A DNA stretch of 64,000 nt from Candidatus Thiodictyon syntrophicum (lineage in GTDB: Bacteria > Pseudomonadota > Gammaproteobacteria > Chromatiales > Chromatiaceae), in assembly GCF_002813775.1 (NCBI RefSeq), contig NZ_CP020370.1, forward strand, positions 2,443,501-2,507,500. Reading direction: 5' to 3'. Below are positions 24,989-33,016 of the stretch, in pieces (position 1 is the first letter of the stretch; each line of letters opens with the position of its first letter). The notes beneath the pieces were generated by a model. That model was not told the DNA's origin and searched no databases. It saw nothing but the letters and a program-made list of their open reading frames with translations. Position numbers and translations under genes: made by a program.

Positions 24989-26122
24989 ATGACCCGCTTT
25001 TTCCTCGTTTTTCTGCTGATCGTCGCGGTGCTCTTCACCGCAGAGCTACTGCCATGGACGCAGCAGGTCCTCGTGATTCCGTTCACCACCGGCATCGCGA
25101 CGCTGGCCGTCGCCCTGATGCAGATCTGGGACAGTGAGATCGCGGCCCAGGGCAAGGTCATCTGGAACACTGCCAACGGCTTCGCGGTCTCCATCGAGGC
25201 CGGCTGTAACGGTGTCGAGGCAGGCATCATCCTGGCCGCTGCCATGCTGGCGTTCCCCGCCTCCTGGGTGCAGAAGCTGCTCGGCATCGCCATCGGCCTG
25301 GTGACGGTTCAGGTGCTCAATCTGGCGCGTATCATCACGTTATTCTATATCGGTCAATGGCATCAGACGGCGTTCGAGTGGGCGCACCTCTACATTTGGC
25401 AAGCATTGATCATGCTCGACGTGCTCGTCGTGTTTATGGTCTGGCTGCGGTGGGTCGCACCGCGTTCGAGCCTGCCCCGCCCCGGCGTCGGGCCGCGGCG
25501 GGATCCGCTGCGCCAGTTCTTGCTGCGCGTCCTGTTCTGGCTGCCGGTGTGTTTCGCGGGTTGGTACTATTTCTCGATCCTCTTTACCATCCCACTCGCC
25601 GCCCTGGTCGATGCCCTCATGACCTGGAGCTTTCCCAATCTTGTCGAACAGGTCGCGCAGCAGGGGAATGCGCTGACAGTGGTTACCGCGGTGCCGGCGC
25701 AGACCACGGTCAAGGGGGTCGCCCGGATGGGGACGCTGGTGTTCGAGGTCAATCCGCTGAAATATGGTTACTGCGTGCCGCTGTACACCGCGCTGCTGCT
25801 GGCGACCCCCGCCTCGGAAGCGGCGAAGGTCATCGGCTGGCTCGTCGCTATGCTGCTGCTGACGGCCGTTCAGGTCTTTGGGATTGCCACCGAAATCCTC
25901 AAGACGCTGGCCTTTCAACTGACCCCGGAGGCGCAGGCACTGCTCGGATTTACCAACCTGGGCTATGAGGGGCTGGCGTTGGCTTACCAATTCGGCTTCC
26001 TGATCCTCCCGCCCGCGGTACCTATCGTGCTTTGGTTCGCCCAGTTCCGTCCCGCGGTGTCGGGCCTACTGGACCGCAAATCTCACCCGGGGGTTGAACA
26101 GGGGCCGTCCATCGATGGATAA
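24989..26122 (+). CDS. xrtH: Exosortase H fused to a C-terminal membrane domain
   Basis: 377 residues. The N-terminal half (about 1-170) is an exosortase of the XrtH type: catalytic Cys in SIEAGCNGVEAGIIL, Arg in VLNLARIITLFYIGQW, and His in EWAHLYIWQALIMLDVLVV. Exosortases cleave and anchor proteins with C-terminal CTERM signals; XrtH is associated with IPTLxxWG tails. After a basic linker (about 170-190) a second membrane region follows, with helices near 190-215, 270-300 and 340-365 and the block VNPLKYGYCVPLYTALLLA, resembling the separate membrane protein usually encoded next to xrtH. This looks like a fusion of the two. It begins 28 bases after paaK. No IPTLxxWG substrate was seen in the window. 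Confidence 0.83.
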   Translation: MTRFFLVFLLIVAVLFTAELLPWTQQVLVIPFTTGIATLAVALMQIWDSEIAAQGKVIWNTANGFAVSIEAGCNGVEAGIILAAAMLAFPASWVQKLLGIAIGLVTVQVLNLARIITLFYIGQWHQTAFEWAHLYIWQALIMLDVLVVFMVWLRWVAPRSSLPRPGVGPRRDPLRQFLLRVLFWLPVCFAGWYYFSILFTIPLAALVDALMTWSFPNLVEQVAQQGNALTVVTAVPAQTTVKGVARMGTLVFEVNPLKYGYCVPLYTALLLATPASEAAKVIGWLVAMLLLTAVQVFGIATEILKTLAFQLTPEAQALLGFTNLGYEGLALAYQFGFLILPPAVPIVLWFAQFRPAVSGLLDRKSHPGVEQGPSIDG

Positions 26123-26188
26123 GGGGCCGGCGCTCGGGCCCGGGTATTTGCCCCGGCGGTACGCAAGGAGCGCCGGGCTGGTGCGTAG

Positions 26189-26410
26189 TGCCCTATTCTT
26201 CATCAGTTCAAATGGCACTACCGCACCCTTGCGTCCTTGCAGGACTATCTGCTGGTCGCGCAGACCGAGTGCCGGGTGGAGCACGACGTCCGCGCGGCCG
26301 CCGGCCGCCGGCTGCTGACCGACGATGGGGATCGCGACGACACGATCGACCTGGCCGCGCTGGGTTGTCGGTTGCGCCGGCGCGATATGTACGAGCGGGT
26401 GCCGTTTTAG
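26189..26410 (+). pseudogene. C-terminal remnant of a Uma2-family protein
   Basis: Open frame reading HQFKWHYRTLASLQDYLLVA, QTECRVEHDVR and a DIDLAALGCRLRRRDMYERV-like ending. YRxLxSLxxYLLVxQ followed by VEHxxR is the C-terminal half of Uma2 (DUF820) proteins. The N-terminal part with the nuclease-like core is gone; an in-frame TAG at 26186 blocks extension. Not translated as a normal gene, since there is no suitable start. An intact Uma2 gene of a different subtype is at 61751-62308. Confidence 0.65.
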
Positions 26411-26413
26411 TCG

Positions 26414-27457
26414 TCACTGCCGCTGGTAGTCCTCGACATAGCGGTTGCCGCGCCCTTGGAGGCGGCCGATCCGCCGGTCGCGTTCCAGTTCCCAGGCGTC
26501 GGGCGGGTCGGCGTTGTTCCACGCGGCGTAGAGTTGCGCGTCCTGGCGGCTGAGGTTGAAGCCGTAAGTGTCGCGCATGTAGAGCATGATGCGGGCGATG
26601 TCGCCGCGTACCGCGGGCGGGGGTTGGACGCGGCGGGTGCCGGCGTCGATGCGGATGGCGCAGGTGCCGTATTGGTCGCTGCCGCTGACCAGACCCCAGT
26701 TGTAGTCGGAGCGCTGGCCGTTGATGGTGCCGACCGCGGGGACCAGGTTCTGCAGGTCGTTGTGGGCGGCGGCGAAGAGCGGGTCGACCTTTTCACAGCA
26801 TTGGCGCCGGGTCGGCGGGCGGGCGCCGGTTTGGGCGCAGGCCGGGAAGGCCGCGGGGTCGCGCCAGCAGGGGCGTGCCTGGCCGAACTGGGCGGCGGGG
26901 AAGACGTGGTCGGCCTCGACGCGCTGCGCCCGTTTCTCCCCGGCCAGGGCCGCGAGTCCGCACCCGCCGAGATCCGTGCGGTGCTGCGCATCGAAGGCGC
27001 AGCCGCAGTAGAAGCTCAGGCGGTGGTCGGCATAGACCTGGTCGTAGAGCCGGCGCTTGGCGGCGCTGAAGCTGGCGGCGACGTGCGGCAACTCCGGGGG
27101 CGGCAGCGCGGGCACCGGTCCTGGCGTGCGTCCCCCGGCGGGTGTCTGCGCGGGCACTGGCGGTGCGGGCGCCGGTACCGGTCCCAGGCCCCTGATCAGC
27201 CCCGCGGCACCGGCCGCGCTGTCCAGTATCACATCGTGCAGCAGGACCCGGATGTCGTGCGCGATGGCCAGGGCGCGCAGGGCCTGGGCTGACCAGCCGT
27301 GGGTCACGGACGCCGGCAGATAGGACAGCGCCGAGATCAGCGTGAGTCCCAAGGTCAGGTCGCGCAGGGCACCGAGGGTGTAGCGGGCGAAGGTCTGGAA
27401 GCTGGTGAGGGAGGCGGCGGCGGGTGAGGGGCGGGAGCGGCGTGAGCGAGGGGGCAT
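26414..27457 (-). CDS. Endonuclease I family protein with hydrophobic N-terminal extension
   Basis: 347 residues. The C-terminal half (about 120-347) is an endonuclease I/EndA-type domain: FSAAKRRLYDQVYADHRLSF, YCGCAF, VEADHVFPAAQFG (the His-containing ADHV catalytic region), DPLFAAAHNDLQNLVPAVG, INGQRSDYNWGL and MLYMRDTYGFNLS. Several cysteine pairs suggest an extracytoplasmic location. The N-terminal 100 residues are unusual: a moderately hydrophobic stretch (LGLTLISALSYLPASV) and a proline-rich linker rather than a standard signal peptide. Relatives are secreted nucleases used for nutrient acquisition. ATG 27457 chosen; the longer frame reads into a repeat. Confidence 0.85.
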   Translation of the reverse strand: MPPRSRRSRPSPAAASLTSFQTFARYTLGALRDLTLGLTLISALSYLPASVTHGWSAQALRALAIAHDIRVLLHDVILDSAAGAAGLIRGLGPVPAPAPPVPAQTPAGGRTPGPVPALPPPELPHVAASFSAAKRRLYDQVYADHRLSFYCGCAFDAQHRTDLGGCGLAALAGEKRAQRVEADHVFPAAQFGQARPCWRDPAAFPACAQTGARPPTRRQCCEKVDPLFAAAHNDLQNLVPAVGTINGQRSDYNWGLVSGSDQYGTCAIRIDAGTRRVQPPPAVRGDIARIMLYMRDTYGFNLSRQDAQLYAAWNNADPPDAWELERDRRIGRLQGRGNRYVEDYQRQ

Positions 27458-27557
27458 CCGGACACTGGCGGGCGGGCGTGGCGAGCACGGCCTGGCACTG
27501 TAACAGAGCGGGCGACCACATTTTGAAGACGCTTCTCGCGATACCGCGCGGCGCTTG

Positions 27558-27687
27558 GGCAAGCATTCGCCCGGGACCCGCTCCAGGCCCGCTCCGTCGG
27601 CTGGGTGGAGCGCGGCAAAACGCGGCAAGCAACGGCTTGGTTTCCTGCAAGCGATGGGTTTCGCTGCGCTCTATCCATCCTACGGGG
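27558..27687. repeat. GGGTTTCGCTGCGCTC family, copy 2 (inverted)
   Basis: Reverse-complement counterpart of 1267-1388: tail GCCCGGGACCCGCTCCA at 27569-27585, degraded left arm, intact right arm GATGGGTTTCGCTGCGCTCT ending at 27687. It fills the gap between the endonuclease and phoR. Confidence 0.8.
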
Positions 27688-27703
27688 GAGGTACGAGAGA
27701 GAC

Positions 27704-29020
27704 CTAGCTAATTGACGCGCAAGCTTCCTCGCGGCTACCTACCGGGACGCCGCGCGCGGCCGGGAACTGGCAGGCGAAGCGGGTGCCGGTGCCCAGGGTG
27801 CTGGCGATGACAAGCCGGGCGTCGTGGCGGTTGAGTACGTGTTTGACGATGGCGAGCCCGAGCCCGGTGCCGCCGACGGCGCGCGAGCGGCCCTGGTCGA
27901 CCCGGTAGAAGCGCTCGGTGAGCCGCGGCAGGTGTTCGGGGGCGATGCCCTCGCCGTCGTCGGCGACGCTGAACAGGGGGCCGTCCGCGTCCTGCTCCCA
28001 GCGGATGTGGATGCTGGTGCCCGGCCTGGTATGCCGCACCGCGTTGTGGATCAGGTTGGACAGGGCGCTGCGCAACTCGACCTGATTGCCGAGGAGCCGC
28101 AGGGTCGGATCGATCCTGGTCTCGATGCGGTGCTGTCCGTCGCTTAAGGCCTGGGCCTCGTGGACGATCTGTTCCAGTTCGGCGGCTACGTCCACCGGCC
28201 CCTGACGGGTGTCCTGGTCGTCCATCTCCAGCCGCGAGAGGGTCAGCAGGTCTTCGATGATGGAGCGCATGCGCTGCGCCTGGCGCTGCATCAGTTCCAG
28301 CGGCCGGCGGTGGGCGGGGGGGGTGGCGGGGGCGTCCGCCAGGTTTTCCAGGAAGCCGGCGATGACGGTGAGTGGGGTGCGCAGTTCATGGGAGGCGTTG
28401 GCGACGAAGTCACGCCGGATCATGTTGAGGTGATAGAGCTTGGTGATGTCGCGCGCCACCACCAGTCGCTCGCCCTTGTGCTCGCCGAAGGGGGCGATGC
28501 GCAGCGAGAGCATGAGCGCGCGGTGGTGCTCGGGCGTGATCTCCAGGGGGCGCAGGTATTCGCCGACTTCGATAAAGGGGGCGAGATCCGGTTGGGCGAG
28601 CAGTTCGGACAGGCGCCGGCCCTCGTCGCGCGGCCAGTGGACGTCGAGCAGTGCGGCGGCGGCCGGGTTGGCCCACTCGATGCGTTGCAGCTTGTCCAGG
28701 ATCACCAGGGCGTCCGGCACCGCGTCCGCGGCCTGGCGGAAGCGGCGGCTGAAGCGTACCTGGCGCTTGCGCCCCTTGCGTCCGCGCTGCTGGTAGCGGG
28801 CGATGCCGCGGTAGACCTCGCCCCAGGGACCCCGTGGGTAGGGCGGAGTCAGCCGGTGCCGACGGCGGATCAGGCGCACCAGCCGCAGCAGGAGATAGAG
28901 ATGGCGCAGCAGGTAGGGCAGGGGCACGAGCGGCCAGACCCAGGCCGGCGCCGCGCCGAGGAGGACCAGCGCGACGCCCAGGGCGAGCGTGAGTGCGAGT
29001 GCGGCGAACTCGAAGATCAG
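27704..29020 (-). CDS. phoR: Phosphate regulon sensor histidine kinase PhoR
   Basis: Inner-membrane kinase sensing phosphate status through the Pst system and phosphorylating PhoB. From CTG 29020 it has 438 residues: two N-terminal helices (LALTLALGVALVLLGA and the following PLPYLLRHLYLLL), PAS domain (about 95-195), HisKA with His211 in NASHELRTPLTVIAGFLENL, and HATPase with [13 protein letters not shown]. An ATG/GTG/TTG-only reading would start at GTG 28927 and lose the first helix; CTG 29020 follows AGGGGG at good spacing and restores the two-helix topology of PhoR. Directly downstream of phoB with 26 bases between. Confidence 0.9.
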   Translation of the reverse strand: MIFEFAALALTLALGVALVLLGAAPAWVWPLVPLPYLLRHLYLLLRLVRLIRRRHRLTPPYPRGPWGEVYRGIARYQQRGRKGRKRQVRFSRRFRQAADAVPDALVILDKLQRIEWANPAAAALLDVHWPRDEGRRLSELLAQPDLAPFIEVGEYLRPLEITPEHHRALMLSLRIAPFGEHKGERLVVARDITKLYHLNMIRRDFVANASHELRTPLTVIAGFLENLADAPATPPAHRRPLELMQRQAQRMRSIIEDLLTLSRLEMDDQDTRQGPVDVAAELEQIVHEAQALSDGQHRIETRIDPTLRLLGNQVELRSALSNLIHNAVRHTRPGTSIHIRWEQDADGPLFSVADDGEGIAPEHLPRLTERFYRVDQGRSRAVGGTGLGLAIVKHVLNRHDARLVIASTLGTGTRFACQFPAARGVPVGSREEACASIS

Positions 29021-29046
29021 TGGATACCCCCTGAAAGCCGTTGCGC

Positions 29047-29733
29047 TCAGGGCTTGGCCGAGAAGCGGTAGCCGACCCCGCGCACCGTCTGCAACAGGCG
29101 ATCGTGGTTGCTTGCCTCCAGGGCCTTGCGCAGGCGGCGGACATGCACGTCCACCGTGCGCTCCTCCACATAGACCTGATCGCCCCAGACCTGATCGAGC
29201 AACTGGGAGCGACTGAAGGCGCGCTCGGTGTGGGTCATGAAGAAGTGCAGCAGCCGGTACTCGGTCGGCGCGACCTCGACCGGCTGGCCCCCGACGCTGA
29301 CCCGGCGGCTGATGTGATCGAGGTGCAGCCCGTCCACCTCGACCGCATCGGCCGCATCGTCCGGCCGGGTGCGCCGCAGCACGGCGTTGACGCGCGCGAC
29401 CAATTCCCGGGGGGAGAAGGGCTTGGCGATATAGTCGTCGGCCCCGGTGTCCAGCCCCTTGATGCGGTCCTCCTCCTCGCCGCGGGCGCTGACCATGATG
29501 ATGGGCAGGGCCCTGGTCTTGGGGTTTTGCTTGAGCTGCTGGGCCAGTTCCAGGCCGGAGCGCCCGGGGAGCATCCAGTCCAACAGCATCAGGTCCGGTT
29601 CCTCGGCGGCCAGGAGGCGGCGCGCCTCGTCCGCGTGGCCCGCCTCCAGGCAGCGAAAGTCCGCGCCCTCGAGCGCGAAGCGGATCACCGCGCGGATGTC
29701 GGGCTCATCGTCGACGATCAGGATGCTGGCCAT
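29047..29733 (-). CDS. phoB: Phosphate regulon response regulator PhoB
   Basis: 228-residue OmpR-class regulator. The receiver has ILIVDDEPDIR at the N-terminus, phosphoacceptor Asp52 in LLDWMLPGRSG and KPFSPREL near 105. The winged-helix C-terminus contains TEYRLLHFFMTHTERAFSRS and QLLDQVWG then EERTVDVHVRRLRKAL, the PhoB signature. First gene of phoB-phoR. The 154-base upstream gap shared with a divergent membrane-protein gene should hold its promoter; no clear Pho box was identified. Confidence 0.95.
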   Translation of the reverse strand: MASILIVDDEPDIRAVIRFALEGADFRCLEAGHADEARRLLAAEEPDLMLLDWMLPGRSGLELAQQLKQNPKTRALPIIMVSARGEEEDRIKGLDTGADDYIAKPFSPRELVARVNAVLRRTRPDDAADAVEVDGLHLDHISRRVSVGGQPVEVAPTEYRLLHFFMTHTERAFSRSQLLDQVWGDQVYVEERTVDVHVRRLRKALEASNHDRLLQTVRGVGYRFSAKP

Positions 29734-29887
29734 GGTGCTTGGGTCCCCGTGGGGTCCGGTTGGGTGCGGTCGCGTTGGCGCAATTGTATTTCCGGGCGGT
29801 TACGGTTCAATGACGGCGTGCAGCCCACCGGCACGGCGTCCGGCGTCTTGACCACGCGTTTGGCGAACGCGCTACAATCGACGCCTC

Positions 29888-30472
29888 ATGAACGGTAAGC
29901 GCCTGATCGAAATTACCCTGGCCCTGGTGCTGTGGTACTTCCTCGCCGGTCTCGTCTTCGAGCGCGTGCTCGAGGTCCTGCCGCCCGGATACGACCGTGA
30001 GGCCTTCTTCCTCGCCGGTGCGGCCCTGCCCTGGTCGGTGCTGCTGCTCGGGTTTCTGGAGCCGCCCCATTCGGCGCTCGGCGGCGTGGTTCAGCAGGCG
30101 CTGTTTCTGGTCCTGACCGGGTTCGCCATCGCGCTCAATGCCTGGCTGGTCGATCAGGTGGTGGTACAGACCTGGCGCCTGGTCCGCATCCGCACGGCCG
30201 CGGGGCGGCGGCGCGACACTCGCAAGCGCACGACGCCCCTGCCGCCCGGCGGCGTCCCGCCTGAGCGCACGGTGCCCTCGCCACCGCCCGGGCGCGGCCT
30301 CCCGCGCGTCCCAGCACCATCCTCCCCCGCAAGTCCGCAAAGGACGCGGCAAGATACCATGAGACCTCGCGCATTCATCCAGGACCTGCCGGCCGACGAC
30401 CGGGCGCACCAGACCCGGGAGAGGGGCGATCACGCGGCGCTGAGCCGGCCGCCCGCGCGCGACCAGACGTGA
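29888..30472 (+). CDS. Hypothetical membrane protein coupled to hemW
   Basis: 194 residues, not recognised. Three hydrophobic helices (about 8-27, 40-60 and 68-92: ITLALVLWYFLAGLVFERVL, AFFLAGAALPWSVLLLGFL, ALFLVLTGFAIALNAWLV) are followed by a long basic, proline-rich cytoplasmic-type tail (about 100-194). The stop overlaps the GTG start of hemW by four bases, so the two are probably co-translated. The tail is compositionally simple and could be partly non-conserved. Confidence 0.65.
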   Translation: MNGKRLIEITLALVLWYFLAGLVFERVLEVLPPGYDREAFFLAGAALPWSVLLLGFLEPPHSALGGVVQQALFLVLTGFAIALNAWLVDQVVVQTWRLVRIRTAAGRRRDTRKRTTPLPPGGVPPERTVPSPPPGRGLPRVPAPSSPASPQRTRQDTMRPRAFIQDLPADDRAHQTRERGDHAALSRPPARDQT

Positions 30473-31728
30473 ACCCGCGGGACAACCCCGCGCGCGGTCC
30501 GCGGCCGCGGCCCGCGGACCTCCCCGGTGGGCTGCGGACTCCACCCCTGGCGCTCTATATCCACACCCCCTGGTGTCTGCGCAAGTGTCCGTACTGCGAC
30601 TTCAACTCCCACCCCGCGGGTGTCGCGCCGCCCTTCGCGGACTATGTGGCACGGCTGCTGGCGGACCTGGAGCAGGACCTGTGCGACCCCGCGGCCGGGC
30701 GCCCACTGACCAGCATCTTTATCGGCGGCGGTACCCCCAGCCTGTTTCCCGGGACGGCCATCCGGCGTCTCCTGGACGGGGTGCGCGCGCGCACGGTGGT
30801 GGCGGCGGACTGCGAGATCACGCTGGAGGCCAATCCCGGCGCGGCCGATGCCGCGCGCTTCGACGCCTACCGGCAGGCCGGGGTCAATCGTCTGTCCATC
30901 GGCGTCCAGAGCCTGGATGCCGGGATGTTGGAGCGCCTCGGGCGCATCCATGACCCGGCAGCGGCGCGCGCCGCCATCGGTGCCGCCCGTGCCGCCGGTA
31001 TCGACAACCTGAACCTGGACCTGATGTTCGCCCTGCCGGGGCAGACCCTGGCCCAGGCCGCGGCGGACCTGGCGGCCCTGATCGAACTGGCGCCCGCGCA
31101 CATCTCCTACTATCAGCTCACCCTGGAGCCTGACACCCCCTTCCACCGCGCCCCGCCGCCGCTCCCGGACGGCGACCTGGCCGCCGACATGGCCGCCGCC
31201 GGGCGGGCGCGGCTGGATCAGGCGGGGTACGCCCAGTATGAGGTCTCGGCCTACGCCGGCCCCGGGCGGCAGTGCCGGCACAATCTCAACTACTGGCGCT
31301 TCGGGGACTATCTGGGGATCGGGGCCGGCGCCCACGGCAAGCTCACCGACCCGTGCTCCGGGACCATCCGGCGCACCGCCAAGTGGGAGCGACCGGCGCT
31401 TTACCTGGGGTCAGCGCCGGCAGCCTTGTGCAGCAGCACGCGCGACCTGAGCGACGCCGACCGGGTCTTTGAGTTCGCACTCAATGCCTTGCGGCTCACG
31501 GCGGGGTTCGAGCGGGGGCTCTTCACGGCCCGCACCGGGTTGCCCTGGTCGCGGATCGAGCCGCTCGTCGCCGCGGCGCTGTCCGATGGGCTGCTGGCGG
31601 TGACCGCCGATAGCGTCGTACCCACCGAACTGGGCTGCGCCTTCACCGACGACCTGGTGATGCGCTTCCTGGTCGAGGACAGCCCCGATCAGGGGCGCGG
31701 CATGGTTGCGGGACAGCACGCAGGGTGA
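30469..31728 (+). CDS. hemW: Radical SAM family heme chaperone HemW
   Basis: 419-residue HemN-like radical SAM protein that binds and transfers heme; long misannotated as coproporphyrinogen III oxidase. The motif HTPWCLRKCPYCDFN gives Cys36, Cys40 and Cys43. Other family blocks: FIGGGTPSLFPG, EANPGA, GVNRLSIGVQSLD, NLDLMFALPGQTL, SYYQLTLEPDTPF and YEVSAYA followed by CRHNLNYW. The third-plus-one cysteine of true HemN is absent. GTG start, translationally coupled to the upstream membrane gene. Confidence 0.93.
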   Translation: MNPRDNPARGPRPRPADLPGGLRTPPLALYIHTPWCLRKCPYCDFNSHPAGVAPPFADYVARLLADLEQDLCDPAAGRPLTSIFIGGGTPSLFPGTAIRRLLDGVRARTVVAADCEITLEANPGAADAARFDAYRQAGVNRLSIGVQSLDAGMLERLGRIHDPAAARAAIGAARAAGIDNLNLDLMFALPGQTLAQAAADLAALIELAPAHISYYQLTLEPDTPFHRAPPPLPDGDLAADMAAAGRARLDQAGYAQYEVSAYAGPGRQCRHNLNYWRFGDYLGIGAGAHGKLTDPCSGTIRRTAKWERPALYLGSAPAALCSSTRDLSDADRVFEFALNALRLTAGFERGLFTARTGLPWSRIEPLVAAALSDGLLAVTADSVVPTELGCAFTDDLVMRFLVEDSPDQGRGMVAGQHAG

Positions 31729-31794
31729 TATCGTGTCGCGTTCGGCGTTCCCCCCAGATATATAGCGAGCCCGTGCAGGGCGAGAAGGGTCATC

Positions 31795-31995
31795 ATGAAA
31801 GAAGGAATCCACCCCGCCTATGGCGATGTGAAGGTGGCGTGCAGTTGCGGCAACGAGTTCCAGACCCGCTCCACGCTGGGTAAGGACGTGCATATCGAGG
31901 TCTGCTCCGCCTGCCATCCGTTCTACACGGGCAAGCAGAAGATCGTCGACACCGCCGGACGCGTCGACCGCTTCCGCCGCAAGTACGCGCGCTAG
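31795..31995 (+). CDS. rpmE: 50S ribosomal protein L31
   Basis: 66-residue ribosomal protein of the zinc-binding L31 type: Cys16, Cys18, Cys37 and Cys40 form the CxC...CxxC site. [14 protein letters not shown] is canonical. Stands alone after hemW with 66 bases between and is followed by two hairpins, the expected layout for a highly expressed single gene. The cysteine form would be the zinc-replete version; no cysteine-free paralogue is in the window. Confidence 0.97.
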   Translation: MKEGIHPAYGDVKVACSCGNEFQTRSTLGKDVHIEVCSACHPFYTGKQKIVDTAGRVDRFRRKYAR

Positions 31996-32026
31996 ACGGC
32001 GCGCGTTCCCGCGCGCGCCGTCTTCT
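31995..32026 (+). terminator. Hairpin directly after rpmE
   Basis: Stem GACGGCGCGCG / CGCGCGCCGTC with a short loop, then TTCT. The weak T-tract makes it either a terminator or a 3'-end stabiliser; the stronger terminator is at 32051-32085. Confidence 0.6.
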
Positions 32027-32050
32027 GGTGCTGCGCACAGCAACGCAAGA

Positions 32051-32085
32051 GGGAGATGCCAATCTGCTTGGCATCTCCCGTTTTG
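32051..32085 (+). terminator. Rho-independent terminator of rpmE
   Basis: Perfect 12-base stem GGGAGATGCCAA / TTGGCATCTCCC, loop TCTGC, followed by GTTTTGCTTG. It separates rpmE from the MNT/HEPN pair. Confidence 0.8.
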
Positions 32086-32146
32086 CTTGCTCAAGATAAC
32101 GGCACAGAACGGCAAGTCGAACCCACACCATACCGGAAGCCAACCC

Positions 32147-32464
32147 ATGGCCGCCGCTGACCCGCTGGTGACATCTAAGCTGCGCGCCGCGCTCCAGACC
32201 CTTTACGGGGATCGCATCGAGCGCCTGGTATTGTTCGGCTCGCGCGCCCGCGGCGATGCCCGCAACGACTCCGACTACGACGTCGCGGTATTTCTCAGTG
32301 ACCTGCACGACCGCTGGGCCGAGGCCGACCGGATCGCACTGGTGGCCACCGACATCCTGGGGGAGACGGGCGCTGTGATCCACGCGATGCCCTATCGGGC
32401 CGGGTCCTACCGGGAGCGGACCCCCCTGATGCACGAAGTGCGGCGCGAAGGTGTGGACCTGTGA
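32147..32464 (+). CDS. Nucleotidyltransferase (MNT) domain protein, putative antitoxin
   Basis: 105-residue minimal nucleotidyltransferase. The motif LVLFGSRARGDARNDSDYDV gives the GS...DxD active-site pattern, and a third acidic region lies in GAVIHAMPY. Such MNT proteins pair with HEPN proteins, in which the MNT enzyme neutralises the HEPN RNase by nucleotidylation in characterised cases (MntA/HepT). ATG 32147 is preferred to the earlier in-frame ATG at 32087, which lies at the edge of the terminator. It overlaps the HEPN gene by four bases. Confidence 0.85.
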   Translation: MAAADPLVTSKLRAALQTLYGDRIERLVLFGSRARGDARNDSDYDVAVFLSDLHDRWAEADRIALVATDILGETGAVIHAMPYRAGSYRERTPLMHEVRREGVDL

Positions 32465-32847
32465 CGCCGGAATCCGCGCTGCACCTCGCCAAGGCGCGTC
32501 AATGCCTCGCGAACGCGCAGGTGAGTCTCGGTGTGGCGCTCGTGAACGACGCCGGTCGCGGCGCTTACCTCGCCGCCTTTCACGCCGCTTCGGCCTTCAT
32601 CTTTGAACGCACCGGAAAGTTCACGAAGACCCATCAAGGCGTGCAACGCGAGTTCCATCGGCTGGCCAGGGGCGAGACGAGACTTGATGTAAGCTTCCCG
32701 GCGTTTCTGAGTCAGGCCTACAATCTGAAGGCCGTGGCCGATTATGAGCTCGGTCCGGATGCCGACATCCCCGCCGAGCGGGCCGCCGCGGCGATCGAGA
32801 CCGCGGGGCGTTTTGTCGAGCGGATCGCCGATTTGATTGGCCCCTGA
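32461..32847 (+). CDS. HEPN domain protein, putative toxin partner
   Basis: 128-residue all-helical protein. RGAYLAAFHAASAFIFERTG matches the R-x-x-Y-x-A-x-x-HA segment of PF05168-type HEPN domains. GTG start overlapping the MNT stop, so translation is coupled in the MNT-then-HEPN order. The canonical RX4-6H RNase motif of HepT toxins is not clear here, so toxicity is uncertain; some PF05168 pairs are not toxin-antitoxin systems. Confidence 0.8.
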   Translation: MTPESALHLAKARQCLANAQVSLGVALVNDAGRGAYLAAFHAASAFIFERTGKFTKTHQGVQREFHRLARGETRLDVSFPAFLSQAYNLKAVADYELGPDADIPAERAAAAIETAGRFVERIADLIGP

Positions 32848-32856
32848 TGCCGAAGA

Positions 32857-32905
32857 GCGGATGCCCGCGGGAGCCCACGGGCGGATGCCCGCAGGGCGAT
32901 CCGCC
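32857..32905. repeat. GCGGATGCCCGCAGGGCGATCCGCC repeat, copy 1
   Basis: Two partly overlapping units of GCGGATGCCCGC, the second reading on into AGGGCGATCCGCC, a near-palindrome. Second copy at 33633-33662. Confidence 0.7.
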
Positions 32906-33016
32906 ACACTGCCCGGGTCCCGGCCTGACGTTTACAGTCAAGTCGTGGACGCCAGCCCCGCCGGCCGGACAGGGCCTCTGATTGCGCTATCCTGAAGCCA
33001 TGGGCGGCATCGGGGT

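Noticed and set aside
30469-31728. Oxygen-independent coproporphyrinogen III oxidase HemN
   Set aside because: The cysteine motif has three cysteines (CxxxCxxC) without the fourth found in HemN, and the length fits HemW.
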